Assembly (NCBI GenBank): GCA_037176845.1
Contig: JAYKXP010000090.1
Span: 124,001-188,000, forward strand
DNA length: 64,000 nt
DNA from: Paramarasmius palmivorus
Lineage: Eukaryota > Basidiomycota > Agaricomycetes > Agaricales > Marasmiaceae
Reading direction: 5' to 3'
Positions 1 to 11,859 of this stretch are shown here, piece after piece. A model generated the notes under the pieces. The model was not told the origin of the DNA. It made no database searches and worked only from the letters and a program-made list of their open reading frames with translations. The translations under genes were made by a program, and so were the position numbers. Each line of letters opens with the position of its first letter. The first letter of the stretch is position 1.

Positions 1-1435
1 TTACCTTCTTCCCCACCCAAAGACCTGTCGGCCAACTTGGACGATGAAAGAAAACCTCGCAAATGGTACCATTACCTTCCCCTATGCGGTACGAATCCCT
101 TTATTAGGTTAAACTTTCAAGTCTGACAGCTTTTGAATAGGTACTATAATCCTCATACTAGCCCCTCACCCCTCACTCCTGTACTTCCTTGTGAACCACC
201 ACCTAAAGACCCTCGATGACCCCATTCGATTCTCTATTCACTTAATCGTGACATATACCCTCACCTTCCTCACGTTCACATCCCTTATCATATGCGTAGC
301 GCGCGATCCAGGTCCGGTATCTGTTTCAGAGAATGCACAAGATGACAATGACGAGATGGGGTTGACGGATGCGCTGTTAGCTGGAGGAGCTGATGACGAG
401 GATTTTAATTCGCCTACTAAGTGGTGTAGGAAGTGCTGGGTGCGTCTATTTACAGGTGGCTCTACGTCTTGGATACTTATACTTGACCTGGTAGGCACCA
501 AAACCTGAAAGAACGCATCATTGTTCGTTCTGTGGTCGTTGTGTTTTAAAGATGGGTCAGCGTCGTTAGATCATTGTCTGGGGCCTGCTGAATTCAACAT
601 CGTGTTCCAGACCACCACTGCCCTTGGTTGGGTTCCCGATGTATCGTGAGTCTACAGGAGAATTGCCCCAAAAAGCCTAGCTCATGTTCATCGCCTCAGG
701 GACATCGAACATATCCGGCCTTCCTTCACTTTCTTTGTTGCATAACATTACTGTGCGTATACGTCGCGTCAATCAGTGCATCCGGGACATATTACGCTTT
801 CACGCATCCTTTTGATGTGGTAAGTAGCACTGAAAGAAACTAGACAGTATTCTCAACCAGATTCACAGGATGAACATACGCCATTCCATTCTATAGGACT
901 ATTTTTCGCTGGCTGTATATTCGGCCTTGTTGTTGGATCGTTCTTCCTGTACCATCTGTATCTTGTCACGTACGCCATCCACTATTACTCTAACATCCGT
1001 CCTTCGCTAATCATCCTATATCCAGAACTAATCAAACGACGATTGAACATATATCTCCTTTCCTTCTTCTTCGACACCTTCCCCGTCTGCCTGAAACTGG
1101 ACACCGTTTGTCAGATCCTCCATTGGAACACGAATTGTCTTATCCACAAAGAAGGCTCGTCAAGGATGCCCATGGGGAAATAAGGATGTACGATATAGGC
1201 TGGAGAAAAAACTGGGCGCAGGTGCTTGGAACGAACCGACCGTACGGATGGGCCTATCGGATTCTTTGTGGGGGTGGAAGGTGAGATATTCCGGTGGCAT
1301 GTTGAGTCCTAGCTACTGACGGAGGTATTTTCTTGCAGCCCTGGAGACGGAAAAGTATTCCCTCGGAATTCACGTTCGGAAGAGATGCTGGATAGACTCG
1401 CTAGGGAGTTGGTCAATGCGGACAAGGACAATTAG
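1..1435 (+). CDS. DHHC-type protein S-palmitoyltransferase (5' partial)
   Basis: An integral-membrane enzyme that attaches palmitate to protein cysteines through an acyl-enzyme on the DHHC cysteine. Splicing reconstructs a cysteine-rich block KWCRKCW, then APKPERTHHCSFCGRCVLKM, then DHHCPWLG and GHRTYPAF; a TTIEHISPF (TTxE) motif follows the fourth membrane segment. Hydrophobic segments flank the DHHC domain (YFLVNHH to CVARDPGPV before it; LHFLCCITLLCVYVAS and IGLFFAGCIFGLVVGS after it). The C-terminus (RPYGWAYRILCGGG, then PGDGKVFPRNSR) is like the Pfa3 type. About five introns are needed. The start lies beyond the left edge, so the first residues are missing. DHHC identity is certain; the Pfa3 subgroup is an inference. 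Confidence 0.9.
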
Positions 1436-1584
1436 ATGATATTGGTTCTATTTTATGATCGTGCTTGCTCTCGTTACAATTCCTACCATCGTGAGTATTT
1501 ATGTATGGAGTAGATTATTGCGTTTTAGTACATTGGAGTAGGATGCTACACTACTTGGAGAATTACCAGTACCGGTAATGAATC

Positions 1585-2688
1585 TCAATCCAAAGCGCAA
1601 CCATAGTTATTCCTAGCAACAGCTTTCCAGTTTTCTTTGTCCACTGCAAATGCCTCGGCGTATTCCACTTCAAGATGGTGCAACCTTTTCCCTACTATAA
1701 CCAGGCTGTGAAGAGGCTCGCCGAATGCCTCTGCTGGATGACTGGCCAGTTCAGAGAGAGTTCCGGCGACGATACGTTGATGTTCATCGCCGCCCCCGAC
1801 CCGAGACAATGCGACGGCAAGTGTCGTGTCTGGAGATAAGATTCCTGTTTGTCGCATAGACTCGACCTCGAGCAGTTGGGAAACGGCTAGCGGAATAGAC
1901 ATATATCGAGGGTGGTTCATATATTTTGCGTCCCCTATTGGGTAATATCAGTCGGCGTCGACGTCGAGGACATAATCTGTCTAAACTAACCTTGCCAAAT
2001 TCTCCTCACTTTGTTCTTTCACTTTGATGTCGAGTAAAACAAGCGTGTGCAATCCAAGGTCGATGTTCTCCTTGATACGATCGTAGAAAGAATCTGGTTT
2101 CCACGTCTCGGTGAAGAACACCAAGGAGACCGTTTGGCCAAAGTTGTAGAGCTGTAATCCGGATGCACCGACCGCATTCATGATTGAGGCGTTGTGGATG
2201 ACTTGGGTTGGGATATTGAGTGCTCGTGCTCGCAGGAGTATATCGGTATGAGTTGTTGCACTGAGTATGATGATTTTCAGGATTTTCGAATTCAGAGAAA
2301 CACCAAGTCACTCACCCAAAAGGATCTCCGACGACCAGAAGAGATACATCCTCCTTGTTAGCATTGCTGAGGATTTCATCGCTCTGTGTTTCTACAAGAT
2401 CGCGATCTGCGAGAATGAGAGGTTTTTCGTAGAATGCTTCCTTCCTTGCACAATCGTTCGAGTAAATCTTCGAGTTCAGAGCTATGGGGTTCGACCAAAC
2501 TGACCAGTTTCTCCTTCTGTACCATCAATATACTGGTATAAGCTTCGAGATACACTCGTGATGATTTTTTCACGGCCTAATGTTCGAATTATGAATAGAT
2601 GAGACGGTCTCGCTTTTGTGCTCACCTGAAGACCTCTAATAGTGATATCCTGCTCATCGCAAAGACCCAGCCCGATAATATAGAACAT
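1585..2688 (-). CDS. DPH5: Diphthine methyl ester synthase (diphthamide biosynthesis)
   Basis: A cytosolic SAM-dependent methyltransferase that methylates the modified histidine of elongation factor 2 during diphthamide synthesis. The N-terminus [20 protein letters not shown] is the family signature. It is followed by [72 protein letters not shown] and the C-terminal [15 protein letters not shown]. Four short introns link the exons and all joints keep frame, giving roughly 280 residues, the usual length. It lies head to head with LSM4 about 180 bases away, so the two starts share a promoter region (2689-2868). The reading frame is clean. Confidence 0.95.
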
Positions 2689-2868
2689 AATCGATGTGAG
2701 TCGGCTGATTTAAGAAAACAGGCGAGTGGAAGCGCGAAAGAGGAAGCTGAGGTAGCACAGCCACTGACGCGTTTCTTACTCTACTACTTGCAGCTGCCTT
2801 GCGACCCTTGGGTCCTCATTGTGTACTATGGTCAGTCTTTTTGCTCTCAAAGCTAGCACGATGCTGAA

Positions 2869-3620
2869 ATGTTCGTCAAGTTACCTCTATCCCTCCTGAA
2901 TGCCGCTCAAAACAAGCCCATGGTTAGTCACCCTACCTCTAATTCTGTGGTGACGAAGGAACCCTCATTCCCAGACTACATGACCTGACACTTAACCTCA
3001 ATCACCCTTGCGACTTTACCCCTCAATCTCACACGAACTGTCTTCTATCTCCACAAATGTCAACCACATGTGTTCCTTGCTCATCGGTGTAGTTGGTCGA
3101 GCTGAAAAATGGAGAAACATTCAATGGACATTTGGTCAACTGTGACAACTTCATGAACATCACCTTACGAGAAGTGTATCAGACGAATCCTGATGGAGAC
3201 AGGTTTTGGAAGCTAAAGGAGTGCTATATACGAGGGAGTACGGTGAGCACACGCCATTGCAGCCTTTTTGTCACGAGCTGATATTAATGGGCTATTTTCG
3301 CACAGATCAAGTACCTCCGGATACCTGAGACTCTCTTGGATACCGTAAAAGAAGAACAAAGCAGAGCACGAGAAGCAGGACGGAGCTCTCGGGGCGGAGG
3401 AGTGCCCAACAGAGGGGGTGAGTATCAGTGGCTTTCTCGTTTTACTCCACATCTTTCTGATCCCTTTCTTTTTTTGTTCAGGGAGGGGTGCACCGGTGCG
3501 AGGTACGTACTCCATTTTGCCACCCCGAATGGTTCTGATCATATACGTACTTTGCTAGGAGGTCGCGGTGGTCGCGGAGCGCCAATGCGTGGTGGAAGAG
3601 GTAGGGGGCGCGGAGCATGA
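2869..3620 (+). CDS. LSM4: U6 snRNA-associated Sm-like protein LSm4
   Basis: A subunit of the heptameric LSm rings: LSm2-8 binds the U6 snRNA 3' end in the nucleus, LSm1-7 promotes mRNA decapping in the cytoplasm. The protein starts [18 protein letters not shown], then the Sm1 motif [20 protein letters not shown] and the Sm2 motif YIRGST followed by [12 protein letters not shown]. The tail is arginine/glycine-rich (GGRGRGRGA), as in other LSm4 proteins. The first exon is only about 54 bases and was found by hand, because the open frame otherwise begins inside the Sm domain. Four introns; all joints are in frame. Divergent from DPH5. Confidence 0.93.
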
Positions 3621-4406
3621 TGACCTGGTGTCAGTATTGCGGCTGCGCCTTCATCTACAACTGGTATTCATACCGCTTGGTCTGTACATGGCGCTAGGGT
3701 TTCTATGGGTGAGCTTTCATCGATTTGTATTGGACCTTTTGGATCTGCAAGCTCGCCAGTATAATACATGCAGTATTCCTTGAAAACTCCATCAGACCAG
3801 ATATGTCAGCGAACACTCTGCTCACCGTGCGCATCGTGCGACCGATGCAAACCGTTAGGCTGAGTAAGGTAGGTCGAATGAATCAATAATCCATATGGCT
3901 CTTATGAATCTTTGCAGGCACGCTATCCGTTTCGCCGTGCAAGTGCCCTCGCACCGAAAAAGTATAGTATGAACAACGAGGGAGTCGATACACGGTGGTG
4001 GACTTGAACAGCTTTGTCAGAGTCGATCTGTCCATGACGATCATTTGTCACGAAACAACTGCCGCTGAATCAGAATAACGGGCGGCCAGAAGGTCACCTG
4101 TACAACGGGTGCAAGATTTGGGGCATGAATTGACGATTCGTTCGGTTGAGAAATTGAAAGGCTAAACCCCATCAAGCATGCCCGGCAGATTCGAACCTCT
4201 GAATGTCATTTCGAGTTTGTGAACGTCAACGATCGTGTTGTTCTTGGTAGCATTTCAAACATGTGCCGAAACGAAAGGTAAAAAGGTACGTCATGTATTG
4301 CGCCTGGCTCCGGATCTCGTTCGTATAAAGGGTTTAAAGATGAAATTCAATACTGACACTGAGATCCTACACGTATCCTGTCCTGGGCAAAAGGGCTTAC
4401 CTCCTA
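3621..4406. other. Intergenic, LSM4 to EGT1
   Basis: No convincing coding exon. It should hold the LSM4 3' UTR and the EGT1 promoter. Short open frames here have no recognisable motif. A tRNA-like T-loop word near 4190 was examined and rejected. Confidence 0.5.
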
Positions 4407-7400
4407 ATGTCTGCAGAGATTATCGATGTGCACGCCCATGGCCATGAAGATAATAGCCGTGCCATTCGCGAAGAGCTTTTAACTGGTCTACGACAGCCTA
4501 CAGGTCAGAAACATGTTCCGACAATGCTACTCTACGACGAACGTGGGCTGCGACTTTACGACGATATCACCACCAAGGTTCCTGAATACTATCTTTTCGG
4601 AGCGGAAGAGGAGATTCTCAAGAGACACGCAGACGACATTGTGCGTACAATACATGGAAATGACGGCGTAGTCGAAGGCGAATCCGTCATCGAATTAGGC
4701 GCAGGGTGAGTAACACCTTCCATCTCTGGAATGCACGTGATTATCGCCCGGACCAGCGCTGGGGCAATCTGGAGCTCTTGTCATTCCATCGTCCACAAAT
4801 AGTTAGCTTATCACATATTTATACAGAGCCTTGCGGAAAACCTCCCACATCCTTCTTGGACTCTCACGTTTGATCCAAAAACCGTCCCAGAAACCCCCAG
4901 TCACATACTACGCCCTCGACCTTGAAAAGAACGAGTTACAGAGAACTCTGACTGAAATTGCCATGTCTGATATAGGAAAGGACTTGGAAGGAAAGGTTGC
5001 AACGAAAGGAATGTGGGGTACTTATGATGATGGTCTCAAGTATATCGAAACCGCTGGAATGCATCTGGTTACGCCAGAACGAGTAGGAAGAGCTACGTCC
5101 TTGCTCAAGTCGGACGACAGAGGGATTTCTCCGGAATCAAGTGCTTCTCGCTCCTCCGGTGAACAAGACTACGCATCTCAACCTTCCACTCCCGACGAAG
5201 TCCAACCACCCTTGCATCTCATGTTCCTTGGATCGTCCTTGGGCAACTTCACTCGTCAAGAAGCGGCAGAGTTTTTACGATCTCTTCCACTCCGACCTGG
5301 ATCGAGTGATACCCTGTTGATTGGGCTCGACCACGATAACGAAAAAGAGATGATTGAGAAGGCGTATAACGAGGAAGCTGGCTATACAAGGAAATTCATA
5401 ATGAATGGGCTGAAGGCCGCCGGCAGAGTTCTCGGTGATGAAAACATGTTTAATGAGGATAAATGGGAGTACGTCAATGTGCGTGTTCATCATTCTCTCT
5501 CTTTGGCTAGTCCGCTGATATCGACTTAGCGCTATGACGAATCGAAACGTGCGTCAAAATTTACAATCAAGAATTTCTTGTGGCTGACCCTTCGAATCCT
5601 ATGCAGGTCGCCACGAAGCTTTCTATCGCTCCAAGACTTCACAGGCTATCCAATTGCAATCGGAAAACCCCTTGACATTCCTTGAAGGAGAACTAATCAA
5701 AGTCGAAGAATCTTGGAAGGTCAGACACTGAGATCAAATGCACCTGTGGTTTGCTGACTAGCATTCCATAGTTTTCAGAAGTCGACGCGTTCACACTATT
5801 CTCAGACAGTAATCTCAGACCGATCCAACATTGGACCGACAGTTCGGCTAGATATTCTTTGTGGTTGATGGAGAGACCCGCATTCATCTTCCCTCTTCTG
5901 ACCTCTCCTTTCGCATGCAATGGTGATGGGCAGCTTGTGACGAAGAAAAACTATTCAAACAGTCCATTTGGGGTGCCTTCTCCGCAGGAGTGGGAGAATC
6001 TGTGGGCGCTTTGGGACACTATCACACTACGCATGATCCCCCCTTCCATGCTGTACCAAAAACCCATTGATCTCAGGCACATATGTCTTTTCTATCTTGG
6101 GCACATCCCTGCTTTCCTCGATATCCATTTGTCGAGATTACTGGGAGAGCCTCACACCGAACCCGAGTATTTTAAGGTACGCCGAGTTCTCTCTGGTCTT
6201 GGATCATCTACTGACATCAATGCGTTCAGGATATCTTTGAGGTGTGTGAGAATAGTTCTCTACCATGAGGTTTAGTGTCGACGATGCATTTTCAGCGTGG
6301 AATTGACCCCAATGTTGATGATCCGACGCAGTGTCACGTATGTTTTATGACGGTCATCTCGAAACAAGCTAATCATTGCATGTAGTCGCACTCCGAAGTT
6401 CCAAAGAAAGACGAAGACTGGCCCAGTTTGACTTCCATCCTTCAATTCAGCTCACGCGTCCGTGCCCGCGTGCTGAAATTATACGAAGACGTTGACCTTG
6501 GCAAAAAGGAGTTAACGCGTCGAGTGGGCCGTGTCCTTTGGATGACGTATGAACATGAAGCGCTTCATGCTGAAACCCTTCTCTACATGCTCATACAACG
6601 TTCAGGGTCCGGCACCATTCCTCCTCCAGGGTTCGCAATCCCCAATTGGACCACCCTTGCTCAAACCTGGGACTCGCTTCCAGTGCCCGAAGAGCCCACC
6701 GTCAAACTAGGTCCAGCAAATGTTGCTTTGGGTCACAACGACGCCGACTATGAGGATCACTTACCAGAAAAGGCCAAGGACATCGTAGATCATGAATTTG
6801 GTTGGGATAACGAACATCCAAGGCGCGAAGTCAGCGTCGGGGAGTTTAGAATCGAATGGCGCCCGGTCACCAATGGACAGTTCTACGAAGAGTACAAGAA
6901 CGACCGCAATAAGTTCAGATTCCCTTCAAGTTGGGTCGACAAAGATGGCGAAATCATGGTAAGTCACCAACGCATCTACTATTCAATTGCGACGCTCACA
7001 GGTCTCTAGGTTCATACTCTATATGGTCCCGTTCCAATGAAGATTGCCCAACATTGGCCTATTATCACAGACTACGACAACCTGTCCACTTACGCCACGG
7101 TCAAAGGAGGTCGTATTCCTACGGAACCTGAGCTTCTCTTGTTCTACGACAAGTTTGAGTGCGGTTATGAAGGTGGTGCTAATAGAGGATTCCGTCAATG
7201 GCACCCCGTTCCGTAAGTATCTACCTTTGTCCTTCCAAGGCCAAAATCTTAATTCTGCATAGGGCCACGACCGGTGGTCGGAAATACGGCGGTAAAGGGA
7301 CAAATGGCGGCGTTTGGGAATGGACTTCAACTGTATTCGACAAGTACGATGGTTTCAGCCAGTCACAGCTATATCCGGGGTACGTTTTACTTCAAGGTAA

Positions 7401-7647
7401 TCGACGTTCTCTGATTCATATCGCTTCTATGATAGTTACTCCGTGGATTTCTTCGACGGACATCATCAAGTAGTTGTAAGTACTGAGTTTCGTGCTTACT
7501 CTTCGGGTGAACTAAATACTGTCATACCAGATCGGAGGTTCGTATGCCACAGTTCCTCGCATCGCAGAGCGCAGGTCCGTACGCAACTGGTACCAACGAA
7601 ACTATCCGTACCCATGGGTTGGCGCGCGGATTGCCTACGACGTGTGA
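4407..7647 (+). CDS. EGT1: Ergothioneine biosynthesis protein 1 (histidine trimethyltransferase / sulfoxide synthase fusion)
   Basis: A bifunctional fungal enzyme. The N-terminal EgtD-like domain trimethylates histidine to hercynine; the C-terminal EgtB-like part (DinB plus formylglycine-generating-enzyme fold) joins hercynine to cysteine as a sulfoxide. The methyltransferase half shows LLYDERGLRLYDDIT, PEYYLFGAEEEIL, ESVIELGAG (SAM loop), YYALDLEKNELQ and LMFLGSSLGNFTR. The iron-binding histidine region is seen in FYLGHIPAFLDIHL and YEHEALHAET. The FGE part has RREVSVGEFRIEWRPVTNGQ, CGYEGGANRGFRQWHPV, GGVWEWTSTVFDKY and ends RNYPYPWVGARIAYDV. About ten short introns; no frame break seen. A decayed fragment of its penultimate exons lies at 10350-10510. 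Confidence 0.93.
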
Positions 7648-7854
7648 TACTGGTACAAAAATTAAATGCAGCTCACGGACTGAATCGTCTAACGCTGAAT
7701 GTAAACAAAGTACCAAAGGAAAAACCTTGTAAAACTTATGTAGCTCCTCTGTATGGTCGTTTATATATATAAAACCGTTCACCCGTTCATGTACCTTCAT
7801 AACCAGAAAATGCTTGCCTTCAGCAAAAAGTATAGGCAATCAAGTCGCGCGTAA

Positions 7855-9747
7855 TCAACCTTTGTACATTTCCATATGCCAAGAATAGGGATTGAGAGAG
7901 TCGGAAGTATAATCTTCAGTGGGCTTGCAGAGGTGCTGGGAAGTAACATCAATAAAAATCGGAAACGGCAGCGACTAGAACTAACATTAAACTCCTCAGC
8001 GTGCTCCACTTGATGATACTGATCATGACACGCATAACCGTGTCTTTTCGTGGCAGGTAGTCAGTGTCAATGTTGACGGATAGTATTGCAGCAGCTCACT
8101 GGCAGTCTGGTCGTATCTCAATACCAGCTAAAGACATTGAACGTCAATGCTCGTAATTCCACGAAGGAGTGGCACTAGACGCACCTTTTCTCTTTTTGTC
8201 GAGTAACCAAAACGGCAAATGCGCTTTCAGGAGCTCGTCGACACATTTCGCACACAACCAATCGCCAACCTTCACGTTCTCGAAGCCTGGCTGTTTACCG
8301 AAAGCGAGAATCTCCTCAATAAGGTTCGGAATGACATCTTCGGGTTCTAAAGAGGAAATTTGCTGTCGGAAATGTTGAGTTTCGATGAGATTGTATCGAA
8401 GCCCATCTCTCAGAAGGTCAGAGGGGTCATCTCCGTCCGGGTCGGAGCGCATGTTCCGAGTGAGGTAAGCGTACGCTAGGGGAGACAAGTACGATGAGCA
8501 GCCGTATTATGACGAAACCGTGACTTACTGCTCGGCCCCAGAAGATCGAATCCTACTATCTCATGACAATGGACACCTTAAGATAGGTAAGTTGTGGGCA
8601 GACACAATCCATAACAAGCATGACTAACACTGATCCTTGTCACCTTCCACACTATCCAATATAGAATGCCAATGAGAACTATCTGAATTCGAGAACCCTG
8701 TGGGTGGTAAGGGCACTCCGCGTTCATGTAGAAGAGCAAAGAGCGGGGATGAGAGGTATCCCATCAATAGAGGATGTTCATCGATGTCGTCCATGTCCGG
8801 TGCCATGTCCGGTTCCAAGGGGCTGACTGCATCTACAACAGTGCCGAAATCGGATTCATATTCGTCCATGTCTATGTCCATCGCATCAATATCCCCCTTC
8901 CAGCCGATCCCAAATAATAAGGCAAGCCAACAGTCCAGTGGTTCTTGGATCTAGTAATTCATGCACAATAAGGGGGCCACCAGCCATTATTAGATCCCCA
9001 GGATATCCGGTGACTAAATAGGGTATTTCAAGTTTTGACAGCTCGAGATCTAACTCATGAACGTACCATCTCGAAGAAATGCATGATCTGCCAGTTCCAA
9101 TAGAAATTGAGATGTGCTGTGTAGTTGCAGTAGCTCTTCCGAAGTAAAGGCGCGCATAAAATCCATCCGGGCATACAACTGTCTCTCAGACGTTTCTCCG
9201 GGTGGGTTTTGAAAAAGCTTGTGACTAGCAAAGACCGAGGAATACAGCATCATGCGATAAATAGCGCGGCGGAAGCGGAGCGATTCGGTAGAAGTGAGTT
9301 TACTACAACTGGTGCTCCCTTGACTTATGCCTAGAGAAAATCTTGTTGAGGATATCCCAACAAGGAGTAAGAGATATCACCATACCTTAAACTAAATAAA
9401 CCCTCTAGTTCAGATACCACGCTCGCATTCTGTACGAGACGGCGAATCTCGGGTTCTGTTATTGCTGCCAATTCATCCTCTTGTTGGCCCTCAGGGGAGA
9501 TAGTAAAGGGATGCTCTGAGTGAGCATCTGAGTGACGCACGCATCGCAAAGCCTGGGGAAGGGCAGGACCGACGAGGTTGTATGCGACAGCGTGCCGAAT
9601 CGTCTGTGAGTGCGATTCATAGATGACGCGAAAATCGTCTGCTGATTTCAGAACTGAGGAGAGAGTTCTGAAATCTGGCAAATGGGACAAAAGACAGACA
9701 AGGATGCGCTCGTCGTTCAAGGCAAACTGGTTGGTTTTCTCCATTGA
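7855..9747 (-). CDS. F-box-like protein with C-terminal Cys/His cluster (intact copy A)
   Basis: An Agaricomycete-type F-box-like protein of unknown target. The N-terminus (MEKTNQFALNDERILVCLLS, then HLPDFRTLSSVL) resembles an F-box; a likely upstream alternative ATG is at 9903. Later exons give LVGPALPQALRCVRHSD, ADHAFLRDG, HPLLMGYLSSPLFALLHERG, CHEIVGFDLLGPS, YAYLTRNM and DWLCAKCVDELLKAHLPFWL. The last exons give HGYACHDQYHQVEHAEEFN joined to HLCKPTEDY, ending at 7855. The C-terminal CxxC plus C-x5-H-x4-H-x6-C pattern suggests a small zinc-binding module, PBZ-like by inference only. The joint near 8180 is uncertain: the best donor is non-standard. It converges on EGT1 with about 200 bases between stops. 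Confidence 0.72.
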
Positions 9748-10349
9748 GCGTGCGGAATTCAAAATGGTCGGGAAGATCGGAATGAGCGTTACGTCATTGT
9801 CCGGTCGCGACGTCGGAATGGGCACTCGGTCACTCGGTGTCGACTCGGTGCGAAAACGGGGAATCAGGGGAGCATCGCTCCTTGGCAAACGAAACGTCCT
9901 CATTGCTCAATTCTTAGTAGAATGTTGGGATAAGTAAGGCTTCTCAGGTTTCTTTACCTCTAATCCCGCCCTTTTCATCTTTAGTTGGCCAGAAACTCCA
10001 CTTGTCGCTGATTAGTATGCGTTACGACTCGCTACCTGAATCCCACCCGCCTCAATGCAAATTTTCAAGCTTTCTTTAAAGGACAACTTCAACGATGACC
10101 AGGACTGAAAAGCTTCTGTACTAGTATTTACACTACTCGAGAAGGATGAAACGACAGGAACCTGCTGAGCTCTGTATGTTTTTTGTACGTGAGATTGACC
10201 GTTCTCATTTACGGAAATTGACGCTAACGTCTGTGCAGGTGCTGTGTTAGTAGGCAATACAATTTCAAGCTGTATCGATATGGTGACACTGCGAAACCTA
10301 ATAAAGGGCTCTCATTCGACTGCGAAGGCTGCTTTGAGATCAATTCTAA
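9748..10349. other. Upstream region of F-box copy A
   Basis: Contains the possible longer N-terminus of copy A (to 9903) and its promoter. A minus-strand open frame at 10012-10257 has no family motif and no splice context that supports it. I recognise no other gene here. Confidence 0.4.
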
Positions 10350-10510
10350 GGTATGAACCCGACCCGGTCACTGGTGAGTGCGGTTGTGAGGGCAATAGAG
10401 GACCATGTTAATGGCTCTCTGTTCTGTATCACTTTCTTTTCTGTGACTAAAATCTTCATATTGCGCAGGGTCACGACCGGTGGGGAAGGGACACCTTACG
10501 GTGGCATGAT
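10350..10510 (+). pseudogene. Decayed fragment of EGT1 (sulfoxide-synthase exon-intron-exon)
   Basis: This stretch aligns with EGT1 at roughly 7125-7300, on the same strand. Shared words include GAGTGCGGTT-TGA-GG, AATAGAGGA, AATGGC, AAAATCTT and CACGACCGGTGG, in the same order and with similar spacing. The match runs through the EGT1 intron, including the sequence before its acceptor, so it is a genomic duplicate and not a retrocopy. The donor site and frame are lost, and the copy ends soon after the CACGACCGGTGG word. It is a remnant without function. The limits are approximate. Confidence 0.72.
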
Positions 10511-10919
10511 GACTCCATAAACACGATTGTTGTCAATCTTGGATCATGAAACCAGTGTACGCAATTTCTTCATGATCAAAGTAGTATCCACTTCTGACGC
10601 GAGTACCGTCGCAGATGCCGTTCTCTTGACAGATAGAAGTTCTTGGGGGCGGAAGACTGATTGATACTTGACATCAGTCCTCCTTCGAGCCCGTTTCACC
10701 AAGAGGAGCATAGCCCTACGCGTGGCGCTCGCTCCAAAAGGTGGGCTCTTGAAACTCGTACTTGCGAATAGCTTTCATATGGTCTGGATGACTTCATTGA
10801 ATTTTTTGAGAGATATTTAGAGGCTGCAGATTCGAACTTACTTCGCATCTCATATCTTGCGTGCCCTACTTAACCCACTTCACTCCAATCATTTCCGAGA
10901 ACCGTACTTACGACCAACA
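10511..10919. other. Upstream region of the secreted-protein gene
   Basis: Holds the promoter and 5' UTR of the gene starting at 10920. On the minus strand around 10540-10640 there is a short cysteine-containing open stretch (SICQENGICDGTRVRSGYYF, stop near 10545). It has no confident upstream exon and may be the relic of another gene. Confidence 0.3.
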
Positions 10920-11689
10920 ATGCACGCGACCACTCTCTTACTCGCATTCGCCGCCGTGGTTATAGCCACGCCTACTACCAATTCATTGAACTTGGCCAGA
11001 GCGGACGACCATCGCATCTACAAGAGTTCGGATGGAAAGGGAAACATCGATATTTACCTCTCCGATGACAAAATCAACTGGGGCGACAAAGCACCTAAAG
11101 ATTGGGTCGACAAGTTAGACTGTGATGCAGCCCGTAAGCCCTTCTATTTACCAAGTCAGAAACAAAGCCTGACCTTGATTCGGTGGACAGACTGCGAAGA
11201 TATCTCTGGCAAAACCAAAGTCAAACCGGATGATGAACCTATCGAAGAAGAGTATACGATCTCGATCAAACTGAGCGAGAACTATGATCCAAAAGTGCTG
11301 GATGACTTCAAAAAAGCTCTGAGAGCTACACTTGATAAATCAACGTGAGTACCTTTCTTCGAGTTCCGTTACACTACATGCCAACTTGATCACATTTTCT
11401 CAACAGCGACAAGAAAACTGAGAAATACTACAGTCACACCTGTGGTGGAATGGGTTTCTGTGAAACCACAGAAGAAGAGATTGACCAGTACTGGGCTCCC
11501 AAGGCTATCAACATCCGTGATGAAAAATCCAGTAGTAACCTTCAGCTCGAGGTTTCAACGAAAGCTCCTAATGGTGGTGCATTTTGCGAAGGAGCTACGG
11601 ATATCGGATCGGCGATTGCTGGTGCTGTCAACGGCGCTGCATCGGCAGCTTTCGCGGTTGCAGGGGTGTTCTGTGGTTTACTTGATTAG
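10920..11689 (+). CDS. Small secreted protein of unknown function
   Basis: About 235 residues after removing one intron (about 11346-11407). The N-terminus MHATTLLLAFAAVVIATP is a clear signal peptide. The mature part is charged and carries spaced cysteines (KLDCDAARK, WTDCEDIS, HTCGGMGFCETT, GGAFCEGA), suggesting disulfides. The C-terminal 35 residues turn into a glycine/alanine-rich hydrophobic stretch (GSAIAGAVNGAASAAFAVAG, then VFCGLLD) that might insert in a membrane or self-associate. I do not recognise a family. It sits between the EGT1 fragment and the broken F-box copy, inside what looks like a decayed duplication, which fits a lineage-specific or newly arrived gene. Confidence 0.75.
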
Positions 11690-11859
11690 AAGTTGAGAGT
11701 AGCGTTGCCGATGCTGCAGGGTGTGTTGCCATTTCACAACTATATTTATGTTCGGACTGTGTAATATTTCCTATCAACATACTATTTATTCGATTGTCAA
11801 TGGTTTCACGATTTACATACTCGAGGCCCGTTTGTTCTCTTTTCTCCCATACCGAATGC

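Noticed and set aside
4175..4260. tRNA-like T-loop word (GGTTCGAATC on the minus strand)
   Set aside because: Only four stem pairs form around it, the loop is eight bases long, and no matching acceptor or D-arm lies at the right distance.
10012..10257. Minus-strand open frame of 81 codons
   Set aside because: No ATG-proximal context, family motif or splice partner; composition looks like random open sequence.
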